64,000 nucleotides of DNA from Durusdinium trenchii (Eukaryota; Sar; Dinophyceae; Suessiales; Symbiodiniaceae): the NCBI GenBank assembly GCA_963970005.1, contig CAXAMN010003113.1, forward strand, positions 922,635 through 986,634, given 5' to 3'. The notes under the pieces were generated by a model that worked only from the letters and a program-made list of their open reading frames with translations, ran no database searches and was not told the origin of the DNA. Below are positions 41,701 through 48,939 of this stretch, piece by piece. A program made the translations under genes and the position numbers. The first letter of the stretch is position 1, and every line of letters begins with the position of its first letter.

Positions 41701-43807
41701 GTGTCTGACGTTATCCGCCTGCTAGTGCCATCAGATTGTCATTGCAAACGGCACCACGTGCTGAACACCCCAAAAAATGATCTGGCAATAAACCAGCCTT
41801 CCACTAGTACTATAACCACCCCACCTGTTGCCGCAAGTCTTTCTCTTTCAGGGACTTGATCTTTGCCTGCGAAGGCTTCAAAGTCGCTGTTCCATGCTTT
41901 TCCTACATCTTTGACACTTGTATAGACTACAGGCCTCAAGCTGCAAAACCCTGGATAAATCTTGATAACATATCATATCTTCTATGACGTTCGGTGAGCA
42001 AGTCTTCTGTGTGGCCACTACATTGGACAGGTTCCCCGATCGTTCCTATCATGGAGCATCTCCGGCATAAGAATAGTACACTCTAAAAACATTCATCAGT
42101 TGTGATGATTGTACACGTTGAAATCACTCTTACATATGTGGAACCCAAACATGACCCTCTGTTTTGAGAGGAAAAGACCCCTATTTTGGGTGGTGCAATG
42201 TGGTTCAAAATCAGAGGTCATGACCAGGTTGGAGTTTGATCTCCGGTCCTCTGCTCTGATTCGCTCTCGCTCAAGCTCCATCATCTTGGCATTGGCAGCC
42301 TGTCCAGGTTGGAGTTGAATCAAACGCATCACACGATGGACCCCAAGGCTTGTGAAAACCATGCAACATGTATCATACTTTGTAGGCTCTGAGTTGCTTC
42401 GTCGGCAGACTCGGAGTTTCCCCCAAAAAGGGGAGCTTGACCGGGGGTTTCACCAAGAAGCCTCCCAGCACTCTTCCATGGGTTTTGTTCTCGGTCTTCC
42501 ATGGGCATCGGACCTATTCAACTTCACGGGACTCCCCGACTCGGCTGCCTGAACTTCCGCGTCGTTCTCGGAGTCCGCCGCAGCCAGCCGTGACCGGAAG
42601 TGCTTCTGGCGGACCCGGAGAGAAGGAGAGCCACCGTTCAGCAGCAAAATCACAGCATCTGGAGAGAAGCTCTGTCTTAGGTCCATCTGAACCCCTTTCG
42701 AAGCCATTGAAAATTCCCTCATGAAGATGGGATCAATACCAACTGGTCGACTCGGACGTCCCAATGGACGACTAGGAACGCCTTCCCCCAGGCCTCGGCC
42801 CTCACCCGCTCTTGCTCGAGCTCTTTCAGCTGGGCATTGGCTGCCTGGTCTGAATGCGTGGCCTCTGTGGAATTGCGGCTCTGGGAGGGAGGGACTCCCA
42901 CTATTCCTGATTCCTGACACCAATTCTTCTTCTTCTCCATCGCCCTCTCAAGAGTTTAGCCGTTAGCTAAAGGCGAGCACACCACCCAATGCCAGGAGCA
43001 GTTTCTCAGCGGCCAAGCTCGGTGTACAAACAAATATCTGCCCAATTTGCCCAATGAGTGCCATTCAATCTCCATCGATCTCCATCCCAATCACAGCTTG
43101 GAATTCCTTGGAGTTCTAAAAACAGTCCCAACCTCCACTTCCTCATCATTCTCCGCTTGGGCTGCAGCCAACTGGGATCGAAAGTTTTCCTGAAGCCGCT
43201 GCAACGTGATCTTGTTTGTGTTGTTGGTGGGTCGGGCCTGGTGGGATGAATACACATCAATCATGGGAACAAATGAAACAAACACCTGCAAGATTCAAAG
43301 CAACTAAATTTATGTATATGCATGTATTGTTGGTGAAACGCGTTGAGAACCCACAATGAGGTTAAAGAAGGGAACAGAATCGGCCAAACACAAACAGAAT
43401 GAGACCACATAATATCAGGCGAGGATATGTGAACTTTGCACCACAGGTTTCAGAACGACATGAACATATATATATATATAACTAAATATATATATATATA
43501 ATATACTGTATACTAGGCAAAGAGCAAAGGGGGGCGACGACAAAGTAAGTGTAGATGATGAACCAACAAAACATGAGAAATAGCCCTTTTTATTGATCGT
43601 CTATTTCTACTCGCTATTTCTACTCGCCCTATGCCTGTCTTGTGCGGGATGTTGATTCGATTTTGTTACCCTGGACCCTAGAACATAAAACCGCTAGCAA
43701 ATGATGTGTTGTACCACTACACCTTCAACCACACGAAGCGACTGCATCGCAGCAGGGGCATCGGCCTGTTGTCGTTGGCACCTCTCTTCGAGCCTTCTAA
43801 TCTTCAC
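32735..43807 (-). CDS. coiled-coil micro-exon array (overall gene model, 45 exons)
   Basis: Forty-five exons of 42, 48-51, 57 or 72 nt, all in phase 0, together 2310 nt (770 residues) in 11.1 kb. Slots: K = ARIKSLKAKEQQQQ (42 nt), A = EKFRAQLAAAQSENDEELQ (57 nt), B = AANAKMEELERERIKAE (51 nt), A' = ESFRLRLADARSENDEEVQ (57 nt), B' = AANAKMAELEQARTRAE (51 nt). Transcript order is K-A-B-A'-B' per unit; ten units are numbered from 43.8 kb downward, the last one incomplete. Charged and Leu/Ala-rich sequence indicates a continuous alpha-helical coiled coil of about 86 residues per full unit. No motor, membrane or catalytic motif is seen. Role is probably structural (scaffold, cytoskeletal or basal-body-like), which is inference. 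Every exon is flanked by AG| and |G; donors are GA 25, GC 11, GT 9. Start, stop and the parts outside the array are not fixed; candidate exons continue on both sides. The individual exons follow. Confidence 0.85.
33003..33059 (-). CDS. array exon 44: unit 10, slot A (57 nt)
   Basis: DKFRAQLAAAQSENDEELQ. Acceptor CTCCCAG|GAT, donor CTGCAG|GT. The frame stays open beyond the donor (VGMQQYVTMF), but the family length sets the border. Confidence 0.85.
33141..33182 (-). CDS. array exon 43: unit 10, slot K (42 nt)
   Basis: EKVKLLKAKELEQQ, a divergent K exon (Glu-Lys replaces Ala-Arg at its start). GACTCAG|GAG acceptor, CAACAG|GC donor. Confidence 0.8.
33545..33595 (-). CDS. array exon 42: unit 9, slot B' (51 nt)
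   Basis: AANAKIAELEQERSRAK. Ends in Lys instead of Glu, and is the only B-type exon with a GT donor (GCAAAG|GTCCGG). Confidence 0.85.
33678..33719 (-). CDS. array exon 41: unit 9, slot A', shortened to 42 nt
   Basis: EAIRLRVAKAEEME aligns with ESFRLRLAEARSENDEEVQ if the five residues RSEND are deleted (15 nt, in frame). GGGCCAG|GAA acceptor, ATGGAG|GT donor. Its length now equals a K exon, but its sequence and position are those of A'. Confidence 0.75.
33869..33919 (-). CDS. array exon 40: unit 9, slot B (51 nt)
   Basis: AAHAKIAELERDRLQAE, a diverged B exon (His for Asn, Asp-Arg-Leu-Gln in the second half). TGCCAG|GCA acceptor, GCTGAG|GA donor. Confidence 0.85.
34056..34112 (-). CDS. array exon 39: unit 9, slot A (57 nt)
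   Basis: EKFRAQLAAAQSENDEELQ, the consensus A exon. GCGGAG|GAG acceptor, CTCCAG|GACAGG donor, a GA donor shared with the A exons of units 3, 5, 6 and 7. Confidence 0.88.
34334..34375 (-). CDS. array exon 38: unit 9, slot K (42 nt)
   Basis: ARIRSLKAREQEQQ. ACTGCCAG|GCG acceptor, CAGCAG|GC donor. The intron upstream of it consists mostly of the hairpin element at 34418-34524. Confidence 0.85.
34418..34524. mobile_element. MITE-like hairpin element forming most of an intron
   Basis: Degenerate copy of the 21834-21959 family: left part TATAGTGGATTGAGAGTAAA...AGCACAATCCCCAG, right part CATCTTGGGGTGCAGTGCCA...CCTCTGAAACAAC. It occupies about 107 of the 157 nt between array exons 37 and 38 and ends only about 8 bp from the donor of exon 37. 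Confidence 0.65.
34533..34604 (-). CDS. array exon 37: unit 8, fused A'-B' exon (72 nt)
   Basis: 24 codons: ESRRSEHDDVTQ followed without intron by LAELEQERQRAE. The first half matches A' (ESFRLRLADARSENDEEVQ) with seven residues missing, the second half B' (AANAKMAELEQERSRAE) without its first five. So A', its intron and B' have collapsed into one in-frame exon. TTGGAG|GAG acceptor, GCGGAG|GA donor. Confidence 0.7.
34765..34815 (-). CDS. array exon 36: unit 8, slot B (51 nt)
   Basis: AATAKMEELERERIKAE; Thr replaces the usual Asn. TGCCAG|GCG acceptor, GCTGAG|GA donor. Confidence 0.87.
35062..35118 (-). CDS. array exon 35: unit 8, slot A (57 nt)
   Basis: EQFRAQLAAAQSENDKELQ. GGCGAAG|GAG acceptor (AAG rather than CAG), CTCCAG|GA donor. 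Confidence 0.87.
35319..35360 (-). CDS. array exon 34: unit 8, slot K (42 nt)
   Basis: AKIRSLKARDQQQQ. GGCTGCAG|GCG acceptor; CAGCAG|GT, one of only two K exons with a GT donor. Confidence 0.87.
35554..35604 (-). CDS. array exon 33: unit 7, slot B' (51 nt)
   Basis: AANAKMAELEEERSRAE. TGGCCAG|GCT acceptor, GCAGAG|GA donor. Confidence 0.88.
36061..36117 (-). CDS. array exon 32: unit 7, slot A' (57 nt)
   Basis: ESFKSRLAHAQNKNREEVQ, the most diverged full-length A' (NKNR replaces SEND). TGTGGAG|GAG acceptor, GTGCAG|GC donor. Confidence 0.85.
36310..36360 (-). CDS. array exon 31: unit 7, slot B (51 nt)
   Basis: AANAKMEELERERIKAE, consensus B. TCTCAAG|GCT acceptor, GCCGAG|GA donor. Confidence 0.88.
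36425..36481 (-). CDS. array exon 30: unit 7, slot A (57 nt)
   Basis: ENFRAQLASAQSENDDELQ. CATGGAAG|GAG acceptor, CTCCAG|GACAGG donor. Intron sequence following the donor (36384-36424) is nearly identical to that of unit 3 (40762-40802). Confidence 0.87.
36570..36611 (-). CDS. array exon 29: unit 7, slot K (42 nt)
   Basis: ARIRSLKAKEQQQQ. TTTGGCAG|GCC acceptor, CAACAG|GC donor. Confidence 0.88.
36763..36813 (-). CDS. array exon 28: unit 6, slot B' (51 nt)
   Basis: AANAKMAELLQERSRAE. Leu-Leu replaces Leu-Glu, shared only with the B' exon of unit 5. CTTCAG|GCT acceptor, GCAGAG|GA donor. Confidence 0.88.
37014..37070 (-). CDS. array exon 27: unit 6, slot A' (57 nt)
   Basis: ESFRLRLADARSENDEEVQ, taken as the A' consensus. 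CGTGGAG|GAG acceptor, GTGCAG|GT donor. Confidence 0.88.
37147..37197 (-). CDS. array exon 26: unit 6, slot B (51 nt)
   Basis: AANAKMEELERERIKAE, consensus. AACCAG|GCT acceptor, GCGGAG|GA donor. Confidence 0.88.
37357..37413 (-). CDS. array exon 25: unit 6, slot A (57 nt)
   Basis: ESFKAQLAAAQSENDEELQ, identical in protein to the unit 4 A exon; flanking introns are also alike. TTGGCAG|GAG acceptor, CTCCAG|GA donor. Confidence 0.88.
37575..37616 (-). CDS. array exon 24: unit 6, slot K (42 nt)
   Basis: ARIKSLKAKEQQQQ, identical to the K exons of units 4 and 5 also at DNA level. GTTGCAG|GCA acceptor, CAACAG|GC donor. Confidence 0.9.
37699..37749 (-). CDS. array exon 23: unit 5, slot B' (51 nt)
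   Basis: AANAKMAELLQERRSAE, sharing the Leu-Leu with unit 6. CTTGTCAG|GCT acceptor, GCAGAG|GATTGG donor. Confidence 0.88.
37908..37964 (-). CDS. array exon 22: unit 5, slot A' (57 nt)
   Basis: ESLRLQLAEARSENDEEVQ; Leu replaces the usual Phe. GATGGAG|GAG acceptor, GTGCAG|GT donor. Confidence 0.88.
38044..38094 (-). CDS. array exon 21: unit 5, slot B (51 nt)
   Basis: AANAKMEELEQERIKAE. GTACCAG|GCC acceptor, GCAGAG|GA donor. Confidence 0.88.
38185..38241 (-). CDS. array exon 20: unit 5, slot A (57 nt)
   Basis: ESFRVQLAAAQSENDEELQ. ATGGGAG|GAG acceptor, CTCCAG|GACAGG donor. Confidence 0.88.
38419..38460 (-). CDS. array exon 19: unit 5, slot K (42 nt)
   Basis: ARIKSLKAKEQQQQ. TTCGCAG|GCA acceptor, CAACAG|GC donor. 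Lies inside the segment duplicated at 39.45-39.94 kb. Confidence 0.9.
38635..38685 (-). CDS. array exon 18: unit 4, slot B' (51 nt)
   Basis: AANAKMAELEQARTRAE, identical in protein to exon 13 of unit 3. TTGTCAG|GCG acceptor, GCAGAG|GA donor. Inside duplicated segment copy 1. Confidence 0.9.
38887..38943 (-). CDS. array exon 17: unit 4, slot A' (57 nt)
   Basis: ESFRLQLADARSENDEEVQ. CGTGAAG|GAG acceptor, GTGCAG|GACGCT donor. The last 13 bases of this exon and the intron after it match unit 3; the rest does not, so a duplication border lies in the exon. Confidence 0.88.
39019..39069 (-). CDS. array exon 16: unit 4, slot B (51 nt)
   Basis: AANVRMEELERERRKAE, with Val-Arg in place of Ala-Lys and Arg for Ile. 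TGCCAG|GCA acceptor; GCAGAA|GA donor, the only array exon not ending in AG. Confidence 0.85.
39229..39285 (-). CDS. array exon 15: unit 4, slot A (57 nt)
   Basis: ESFKAQLAAAQSENDEELQ. TTGGCAG|GAG acceptor, CTCCAG|GAGAGG donor. The intron following it closely resembles the corresponding unit 6 intron. Confidence 0.88.
39464..39505 (-). CDS. array exon 14: unit 4, slot K (42 nt)
   Basis: ARIKSLKAKEQQQQ. TTTGCAG|GCA acceptor, CAACAG|GC donor. The flank beyond its donor resembles unit 6, the flank before it unit 5, so the region is mosaic. Confidence 0.9.
39676..39726 (-). CDS. array exon 13: unit 3, slot B' (51 nt)
   Basis: AANAKMAELEQARTRAE. TTGTCAG|GCG acceptor, GCAGAG|GA donor. Same protein as exon 18. 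Confidence 0.9.
39928..39984 (-). CDS. array exon 12: unit 3, slot A' (57 nt)
   Basis: ESFRLRLAGAQSENDEEVQ, a hybrid between A' (start and end) and A (AQSEND in the middle). GCTGCAG|GAG acceptor, GTGCAG|GACGCT donor. Fits exchange between A and A' exons. Confidence 0.88.
40131..40181 (-). CDS. array exon 11: unit 3, slot B (51 nt)
   Basis: AANAKMEELERERVKAE. TGCTTCAG|GCC acceptor, GCCGAG|GA donor. Confidence 0.88.
40803..40859 (-). CDS. array exon 10: unit 3, slot A (57 nt)
   Basis: EKFRAQLAAAQSENEEELQ. TTGGAG|GAG acceptor, CTCCAG|GACAGG donor. Separated from exon 11 by the longest intron of the array (621 bp). Confidence 0.88.
41027..41068 (-). CDS. array exon 9: unit 3, slot K (42 nt)
   Basis: ARILSLKAKEHQQQ; Leu replaces Lys at position 4. 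CTGGCAG|GCA acceptor, CAGCAG|GC donor. Only 103 bp from exon 8, leaving no room for the A'-B' pair that unit 2 lacks. Confidence 0.88.
41172..41222 (-). CDS. array exon 8: unit 2, slot B (51 nt)
   Basis: AANAKMAALEQERIKAE. TCGACCAG|GCG acceptor, GCAGAG|GA donor. Last exon of a three-exon unit (K-A-B only). Confidence 0.88.
41495..41551 (-). CDS. array exon 7: unit 2, slot A (57 nt)
   Basis: ENFRSQLAAAHAENDEEVE. CTTCCAG|GAG acceptor, GTCGAG|GT donor. Closest to exon 2 of unit 1. Confidence 0.87.
41825..41866 (-). CDS. array exon 6: unit 2, slot K (42 nt)
   Basis: AKIKSLKEKDLRQQ. TTCGCAG|GCA acceptor, CAACAG|GT donor. More diverged than the K exons of units 3-7. Confidence 0.87.
42249..42299 (-). 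CDS. array exon 5: unit 1, slot B' (51 nt)
   Basis: AANAKMMELERERIRAE. TGGACAG|GCT acceptor, GCAGAG|GA donor. Confidence 0.87.
42549..42605 (-). CDS. array exon 4: unit 1, slot A' (57 nt)
   Basis: KHFRSRLAAADSENDAEVQ. CCGCCAG|AAG acceptor, the only array acceptor not followed by G; GTTCAG|GC donor. GC-rich, as are its neighbours in unit 1. Confidence 0.82.
42794..42844 (-). CDS. array exon 3: unit 1, slot B (51 nt)
   Basis: AANAQLKELEQERVRAE. AGACCAG|GCA acceptor, GCCGAG|GC, the only B exon with a GC donor. Confidence 0.85.
43133..43189 (-). CDS. array exon 2: unit 1, slot A (57 nt)
   Basis: ENFRSQLAAAQAENDEEVE. GGCTTCAG|GAA acceptor, GTGGAG|GT donor. Confidence 0.85.
43766..43807 (-). CDS. 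array exon 1: unit 1, slot K (42 nt)
   Basis: VKIRRLEERCQRQQ, the most diverged K exon, recognised by its exact 42-nt length, phase 0, CACAAG|GTG acceptor and CAACAG|GC donor. The frame is open beyond the donor (ADAPAAMQSLRVVEG), so a longer exon cannot be excluded. Confidence 0.7.
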
Positions 43808-44006
43808 CTTGTGTGAGCACAGGTGGCCAAACCAGTCATAACCTACCTCCGCCGCAGGCCGCAGGCACTGCATCTTGCATGTCCATCCAAAATGGTGTAT
43901 ATGAGACCTCTTCTTGCAGCTGGTTTTCAGGCCTGTGCCACTTGACAAGTTACAAAACTAATAGGGAAAGTCCACCCTAAGCCACACGAGGTAGACGTTG
44001 CTTGCC

Positions 44007-44435
44007 TTAATGGAAAGTAGCTGAGTGTCTGGGGAGACATGTAGACATCCGATGCGAGGTGTTGGAAGGGACGCTCAGGCTTGGGCACTCAGGTGAAACT
44101 TCTGGAAGTCTGCAAGGGGGGAGGACGGGGAACTTCAGGTCTGGCACGACCGACTCTGTGGCTTTGGCCCACTTTGGGGCGGGTTCCGGGGGGGGATTGG
44201 TTTCGAGCCAGCGCGAGTCGGGAGGATTGGGCATTGTACAATTGGTAGCCCTATAAGTCTGAGTCCCAGCTTGATACTGTTGAAAGTGGAACTCTGGTTC
44301 TGGCATGTTCTGATTGCTTTGGTGTTGTTCTGGTTGTGGGTCAGGAGGATGCGGCAACAGCTTTGATGCTGGTTGACGCCTCAGCCCGCGCGAGCAATTA
44401 AGGGAGACGCGTGTCTGGCCGGTGAGACGTGTTGG
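44007..44435 (-). CDS. Pro/Gln-rich open segment, candidate exon
   Basis: Open for 143 codons before a TGA-terminated end. Middle part reads PHPPDPQPEQHQSNQNMPEP, then EFHFQQYQAGTQTYRATNCT and PDSRWLETNPPPEPAPKWAK. Looks like a disordered linker located just before the coiled-coil array in transcript order. Exact acceptor and donor not identified; several internal CAG sites are possible. Confidence 0.45.
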   Translation of the reverse strand, partial: PTRLTGQTRVSLNCSRGLRRQPASKLLPHPPDPQPEQHQSNQNMPEPEFHFQQYQAGTQTYRATNCTMPNPPDSRWLETNPPPEPAPKWAKATESVVPDLKFPVLPPCRLPEVSPECPSLSVPSNTSHRMSTCLPRHSATFH

Positions 44436-45806
44436 TTAGAAGGCCTGCGGCCGCCTACCTCGAGGTCATAACGAGTGAGATCCACATTTGCATGGTCTAA
44501 TCCCGTGATGAGAACGATTTAGAAAAACGACTTAAGAAAAATAGACTTTGAGGAACAAGGACGCTACTAGGTGGAGGCCATCACTAATTGCCTTAGTGTT
44601 CTGCTTGGGAAATGCAAGGGGCGGGCGACGGGGACAGTATGGTATGTGGTTGCCCTGCCGAGGGGTGAATCGCTGGCAATGGGAGCAAGTGCCATGGCGC
44701 AAAAAGTGAACGAATGCCACCAGCCAGGAAACTTTACACGGCATCACATGTAATGTGAGTGAGAAATAGTAATCAAAGATCCTGGCTCGGGTGCAAGCGC
44801 GTGTGGCTGCTGCCATGTTTCATTTCGTCTCAATGTGCTCAGAACCTCGAAATCAAAGTCTTTCGTTAAGCATTTCTAGTTAGCAAGTATCTCCAAATCA
44901 TCGCAACTCCACTGGGATTCAGTTTCGGTGGTTATTCTCTCTGGTTTTGCAGAAACAGGGAGATCATGTCATGAAAAAAGGATGAAAAAGGCCTCAAATG
45001 TTGGAAGTGTTTCTGTGCTTATTCATGCAGCAACGAATCCAAATCACTGGGGTGCACCTGAAATCACCGTTGAAGGGAGAAGGCTAACCCCCCCCACACA
45101 CACACCCTCAAAACCGCCTAACCGAAGCAACGGAACAAAGGCTACACTAGCAGCCGCTCTAAGCTAGGCTTCCATATGGTTTACATGGCTGCGGAACGAA
45201 CAAATGAATTAACTTTGAAAGCAACCGACCGAACAGTCCGTAGAAGACCTACTTTTTAAACAACATGTAAACACGTCACAACGCTTGTGCACGTGAACAA
45301 TATCATCTATGGTGAAATGAACACGTATGCCCACGGAGCACAAGACATTGTGAGCTGCACGCACACACGTAATTGCCCCCAACTCCCAACACCTTACACC
45401 GTACACCCTCCACCCACACATGGCCGACAGCAGGACTGAATGCAGGACCACCGTGATCAATGAGTGCATTAAGAGGCACTGACTGTCAGTGACTCTATAT
45501 AGACATGCCTCTCCCAATCGAGTGGTCCAGTAAGCTTGCTTGAAGGTGATGTCGGCTACAGATTGCTCATCAGGTCATGGATCGTACAGTAGCTTCCAAT
45601 GCAGCAAAGTTCCACTTGTTTCGAGACGGTTCAAGGCTTGCCGTAAAACATGTCAATGTTGTTTTCATGGTCCCCACTGCAAGGCCACTAGTGAACTAGT
45701 GATTCCATGTGCTTCCAAAGTACCACCACACTTGGGATCGGTCAAGACCTATTGGGCCATTGTTGAGAGACAAACATCCAGAATCCTGTCTTTGTAACAT
45801 TATCTG

Positions 45807-45878
45807 TACAGTGGTTTCAGAGTAGAATGGCACAAACCCAGAGATGTCTTTTACATGGTGGGTACTCTAAAACCACCT
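45807..45878. mobile_element. MITE-like hairpin element, short copy
   Basis: Left arm TACAGTGGTTTCAGAGTAGA...ATGGCACAAACCCAGAGATG and right arm GGTACTCTAAAACCACC; about 72 bp, so the interior is shorter than in the copy at 21.8 kb. Same family by arm sequence. Confidence 0.65.
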
Positions 45879-45974
45879 TTTGGAGATTGTGTCATGTACT
45901 CTTAAAAGCATTGTATATATCGCCTCTTCCTGGGTTCTTCATCCCACATCAACTTACGCCGTTTCCACGTCGGC

Positions 45975-46019
45975 CTCTGAAGCCCTCAGGAGTTCCTGCT
46001 GTCGCTTCACCTTGATGGC
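45975..46019 (-). CDS. coiled-coil micro-exon, 15 codons
   Basis: GACCGAG|GCC acceptor and TCAGAG|GC donor, phase 0: AIKVKRQQELLRASE. The frame remains open as ADVETA before a TAA. Charged helix with the size and borders of the array exons. Confidence 0.6.
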
Positions 46020-46304
46020 CTCGGTCGAACCACCCACGGTAAATGGGCAATCCATGTAAGGTGGAACCACCACGGATGACGTGGAGGTCTGGTAGTTTCA
46101 GAAGGACTAAACAAAACTCTTAATAGTAAATATAGGCAAACGGCAGATCGATTGTCATGGTGCGCTTTCTGCAGAGACCGCACCATACCGCATCTGAACG
46201 TCAATGTAGAAAACAGAAAACACATGCAGTAGATTTAAAGTGCCTTCATGCCAAACGTGAAATACGTCAACAACCGTTTTGACTCACTGCTATAACAGCC
46301 GTAC

Positions 46305-46364
46305 CTGGCTCAGAACTGAGGTTCTCGGCCAAACCTTCCGCAGTCTTTAACTCCTCCTCTTCTC
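46305..46364 (-). CDS. acidic candidate exon, 19 codons
   Basis: CAACGAG|GA acceptor and GAGCCAG|GTACGG donor, phase 2 in and 1 out: EEEELKTAEGLAENLSSEP. Acidic helix. Good GT donor. Confidence 0.5.
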
Positions 46365-46917
46365 CTCGTTGGGCCTAGTCGACGTCTCGCAGAGTCTGCC
46401 CAGGTCTAAGTCAATCTGGGACCTGAAAACACAAGAACTGTTCAACAAGACCGGGTCACGCCCCCTTCTGGCGCTACGCGCGTTTGGACTACAGGTGGGT
46501 TCCGGATTGCTCAATTAATCTCAATTAGTGGGTATATCGGTATATCATGTGGTATATCGGTATATCCCATTACCAGTAACAGTGGACATGATGGTTAGCA
46601 AAGGCCTTGATCCAAAAACATGATCATCGTTGACCGACTGTTGCTGGTATTGGGGCAAGGCCTGGCAATAGTATTTTGTTTTGGCATGTATCATGTAGCA
46701 AAATGTAGCAACAATAGTAATCCAATGTAATCAATTACAGCAAAGGCCGGCAAGTTGCCTTCAGTGTTCTAGTCTTCCAGGGTGCCGACCAAACCTCCAG
46801 GCAAACTATGTGTACTATGTTTCTTCGCTGAGCAGCTCCTCTTGTCAAAGAAACCTCTTCGTGCGGACGAAGGGCTCGACCTCCCACGAGTTCGGCACAC
46901 ACACGGTCTCCCCACGC

Positions 46918-46986
46918 CTGTATGGCTCGCATGACCCGGGTCAGGGTCAAAGACACCGACCAAGCGGCAACTTCCTCAGCCACCTC
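46918..46986 (-). CDS. candidate exon, Trp helix, 23 codons
   Basis: GCTACAG|GAG acceptor and ATACAG|GC donor, phase 0: EVAEEVAAWSVSLTLTRVMR and then AIQ. The frame continues as AWGDRVCAELVGGRALRPHE, so a longer exon to about 46820 is possible and would add another Trp at a regular distance. Confidence 0.5.
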
Positions 46987-47244
46987 CTGTAGCACGCGAC
47001 CCGGCAAAGAGTAGCTGCTATCAGCTGCAAACCAATGATTGTTGGATGATCATCTGCAGATCTGTTGCAGGAAGAACAGCACAAAACACAGGAAATCATT
47101 GGGTTCCAAATGGAATGGAACATCTATAAAGGGCCGCAGGGCCAGTTATTTGTTGTTAGAGTTGCTCCGTCCCGCGTTTGTGCCTTCCACCCACACCCCA
47201 CCCACGCCCCCAGTCTCCCGCTCGCTGGCATAGATCCCGACACC

Positions 47245-47317
47245 CTTCAGACGGCGCTGCTTGAGCATCGGTGGTGCTGGGGACTGCTTGTGAAGACGCT
47301 CTTGGCAAAGATGCAAC
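47245..47317 (-). CDS. candidate exon, Ala/Ser/Pro-rich
   Basis: GCTCAG|GTT acceptor; end near TCTGAAG|G with no clean donor. Reads VASLPRASSQAVPSTTDAQA and then APSE. Low-complexity linker-like. Weakly supported. Confidence 0.35.
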
Positions 47318-47645
47318 CTGAGCGACTGAGTGATACTGAGTAGCGAACTGAGAAAAGCAACTCTGCACCAGCTCTGCCGCGGGCAATTGACCAGAATCTT
47401 TTAGCAACATCATCCAGAAAAATATGGAACTATATAATGAGTATCTCACAAATTCAGGTTTCCAGGCCATGCTTTCACCAAGGGATTCAACACACACAAT
47501 GAATGAAAAACGGTCCACCCGGGAGTACGATCTGTGTCCACTTTGTTGGGCCGGGTTTCTCTCCACATTCCCCTAACCGCTTGTCCAAGAATCCCCTTGT
47601 TAGGGTGGTGCACTTGTTTGATTTTGATTTTGGGTCCATTTTCTT

Positions 47646-47739
47646 GGCAAACGGTGCAAAAGCGGCCAGGGCTGCCCACACCGATCTCTGCCAGCCTCAC
47701 TGGGTTGCCCGACTCGGCTTGGGCCACGTCTAACAGGAC
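47646..47739 (-). CDS. candidate exon, border uncertain
   Basis: GAGCCCAG|GTC acceptor, then VLLDVAQAESGNPVRLAEIG and VGSPGRFCTVCQ. No convincing donor. GC-rich and protein-like, but the flanking plus strand is open too. Confidence 0.35.
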
Positions 47740-48257
47740 CTGGGCTCAGCTCGGCCGGCTCGGTGTTTTGGGGCCGGGTCGTGGAGCGACACTGGAAGTC
47801 TCACCTTAAGTGTTCCAATTCCAATGCTTGCAGGGGGGGAAAGGGAGGGTAGGTCAGTTGATTCTAGGTCCTCCACAGGAGCATACCGATCCAAAAAGCC
47901 CCCTTCTGCATGAAATTCTGCCTAGTCTGCACATAGGAGCATAGTCATCCATAGCCTGCATAGTCTGAAGACCGTTTTGGACCCAAAGCGGAAAACCACG
48001 TCGCCACAAATGGCCGCGTGCACGACTTGTTGCCCCGAAGACTTGTGTCATTTCTTAGTCGACTTGTACGGAACTCCTTGCGCCAAGTTATTTATTGGAT
48101 GAAAACACTGGGATGTGAAACATCATAACCCACCACCAAAGCACTCACAAACTAATACCAAACAATCACACATCCAGCTGCCTATAGCTGCCCCAAAAAA
48201 ACATTTGCGACCAGGACCTCGCGAGCTGGACTAATCAAAGCCCAGTAGCCTTGCACC

Positions 48258-48342
48258 CTTCATATTCCTCACTCTTCTTTTTGAAGCTCGCCCTGTACTG
48301 CTCCGCTTCGGCCGATCGAAGTCGCAGCTCCTCGACGAACTG
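48258..48342 (-). CDS. coiled-coil exon
   Basis: Reads QFVEELRLRSAEAEQYRASF and then KKKSEEYE, an evident charged coiled coil. It may start at CGTCGAG|GAG (48330) or upstream at GGCCCAG. Donor near GAAGG|GTGC. Part of the coiled-coil series upstream of the array. Confidence 0.6.
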
Positions 48343-48581
48343 GGCCGCAATGGATGTACGACAACGCGGCGCCGCCCGGGCTATGCACCTTCATGTTGAC
48401 AACATGGGTTCGCCTGCAAGCCTCACAGAAAAGTCCAATAGTTTTGAATGTGTTTCTTCAAGTTTAATCAATGTTGTGCCCAATGATGACTTCTTACTAT
48501 TCAAAGGTGTCCCTCCTCTTACCAAACAAATTCACGTGTGTGGAAACACTGTGAGACAATCTTAAACAAGTTCTCTGAAGT

Positions 48582-48724
48582 CCGGCACGTGCCGCCGTGA
48601 AAATGGCCTGCAGCGTCCGTCCAATCCCTGTCGGTTCAGGTGATTTCCAATGGGACGTTGGTCGGGGCATGTGGCCGAACCCTCTGGCTGCCATGGATGG
48701 CCTGCCATGGTTGGAAAACAACAT
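48582..48724 (-). CDS. coding-like block
   Basis: Minus frame reading MAARGFGHMPRPTSHWKSPE and then PTGIGRTLQAIFTAARAGLQ. Several AG acceptors (CCATGGCAG|G) and a CTGCAG|GC donor within. Protein-like, borders unresolved. Confidence 0.35.
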
Positions 48725-48910
48725 CTGTCTGTCAGGCCGGCCCTCCCATCACATCTACAGTAGGGAAACATCAACCTTGACTCATGTTCACATGGAATGA
48801 CGTTCTTCCCAGGAAAGGAAGATCCGCTAGCTGAGCTGATCGGCTCCCCTCCATGTGGCTGCCCTGTTTGTTTCAAAAAGGATCACCCCCTCCCATCTGA
48901 CACAGCACTC

Positions 48911-48939
48911 CTCTTGTAGGCGCTGGATCTCCTTCTGAC
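48911..48939 (-). CDS. coiled-coil micro-exon, 29 nt
   Basis: CGCCAG|GT acceptor, CAAGAG|GA donor, phase 2 in and 0 out: QKEIQRLQE. Joined to the exon at 49123-49230 in its phase-1 reading it gives AEGQKEIQRLQE. Possibly longer (EECCVR follows). Confidence 0.5.
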
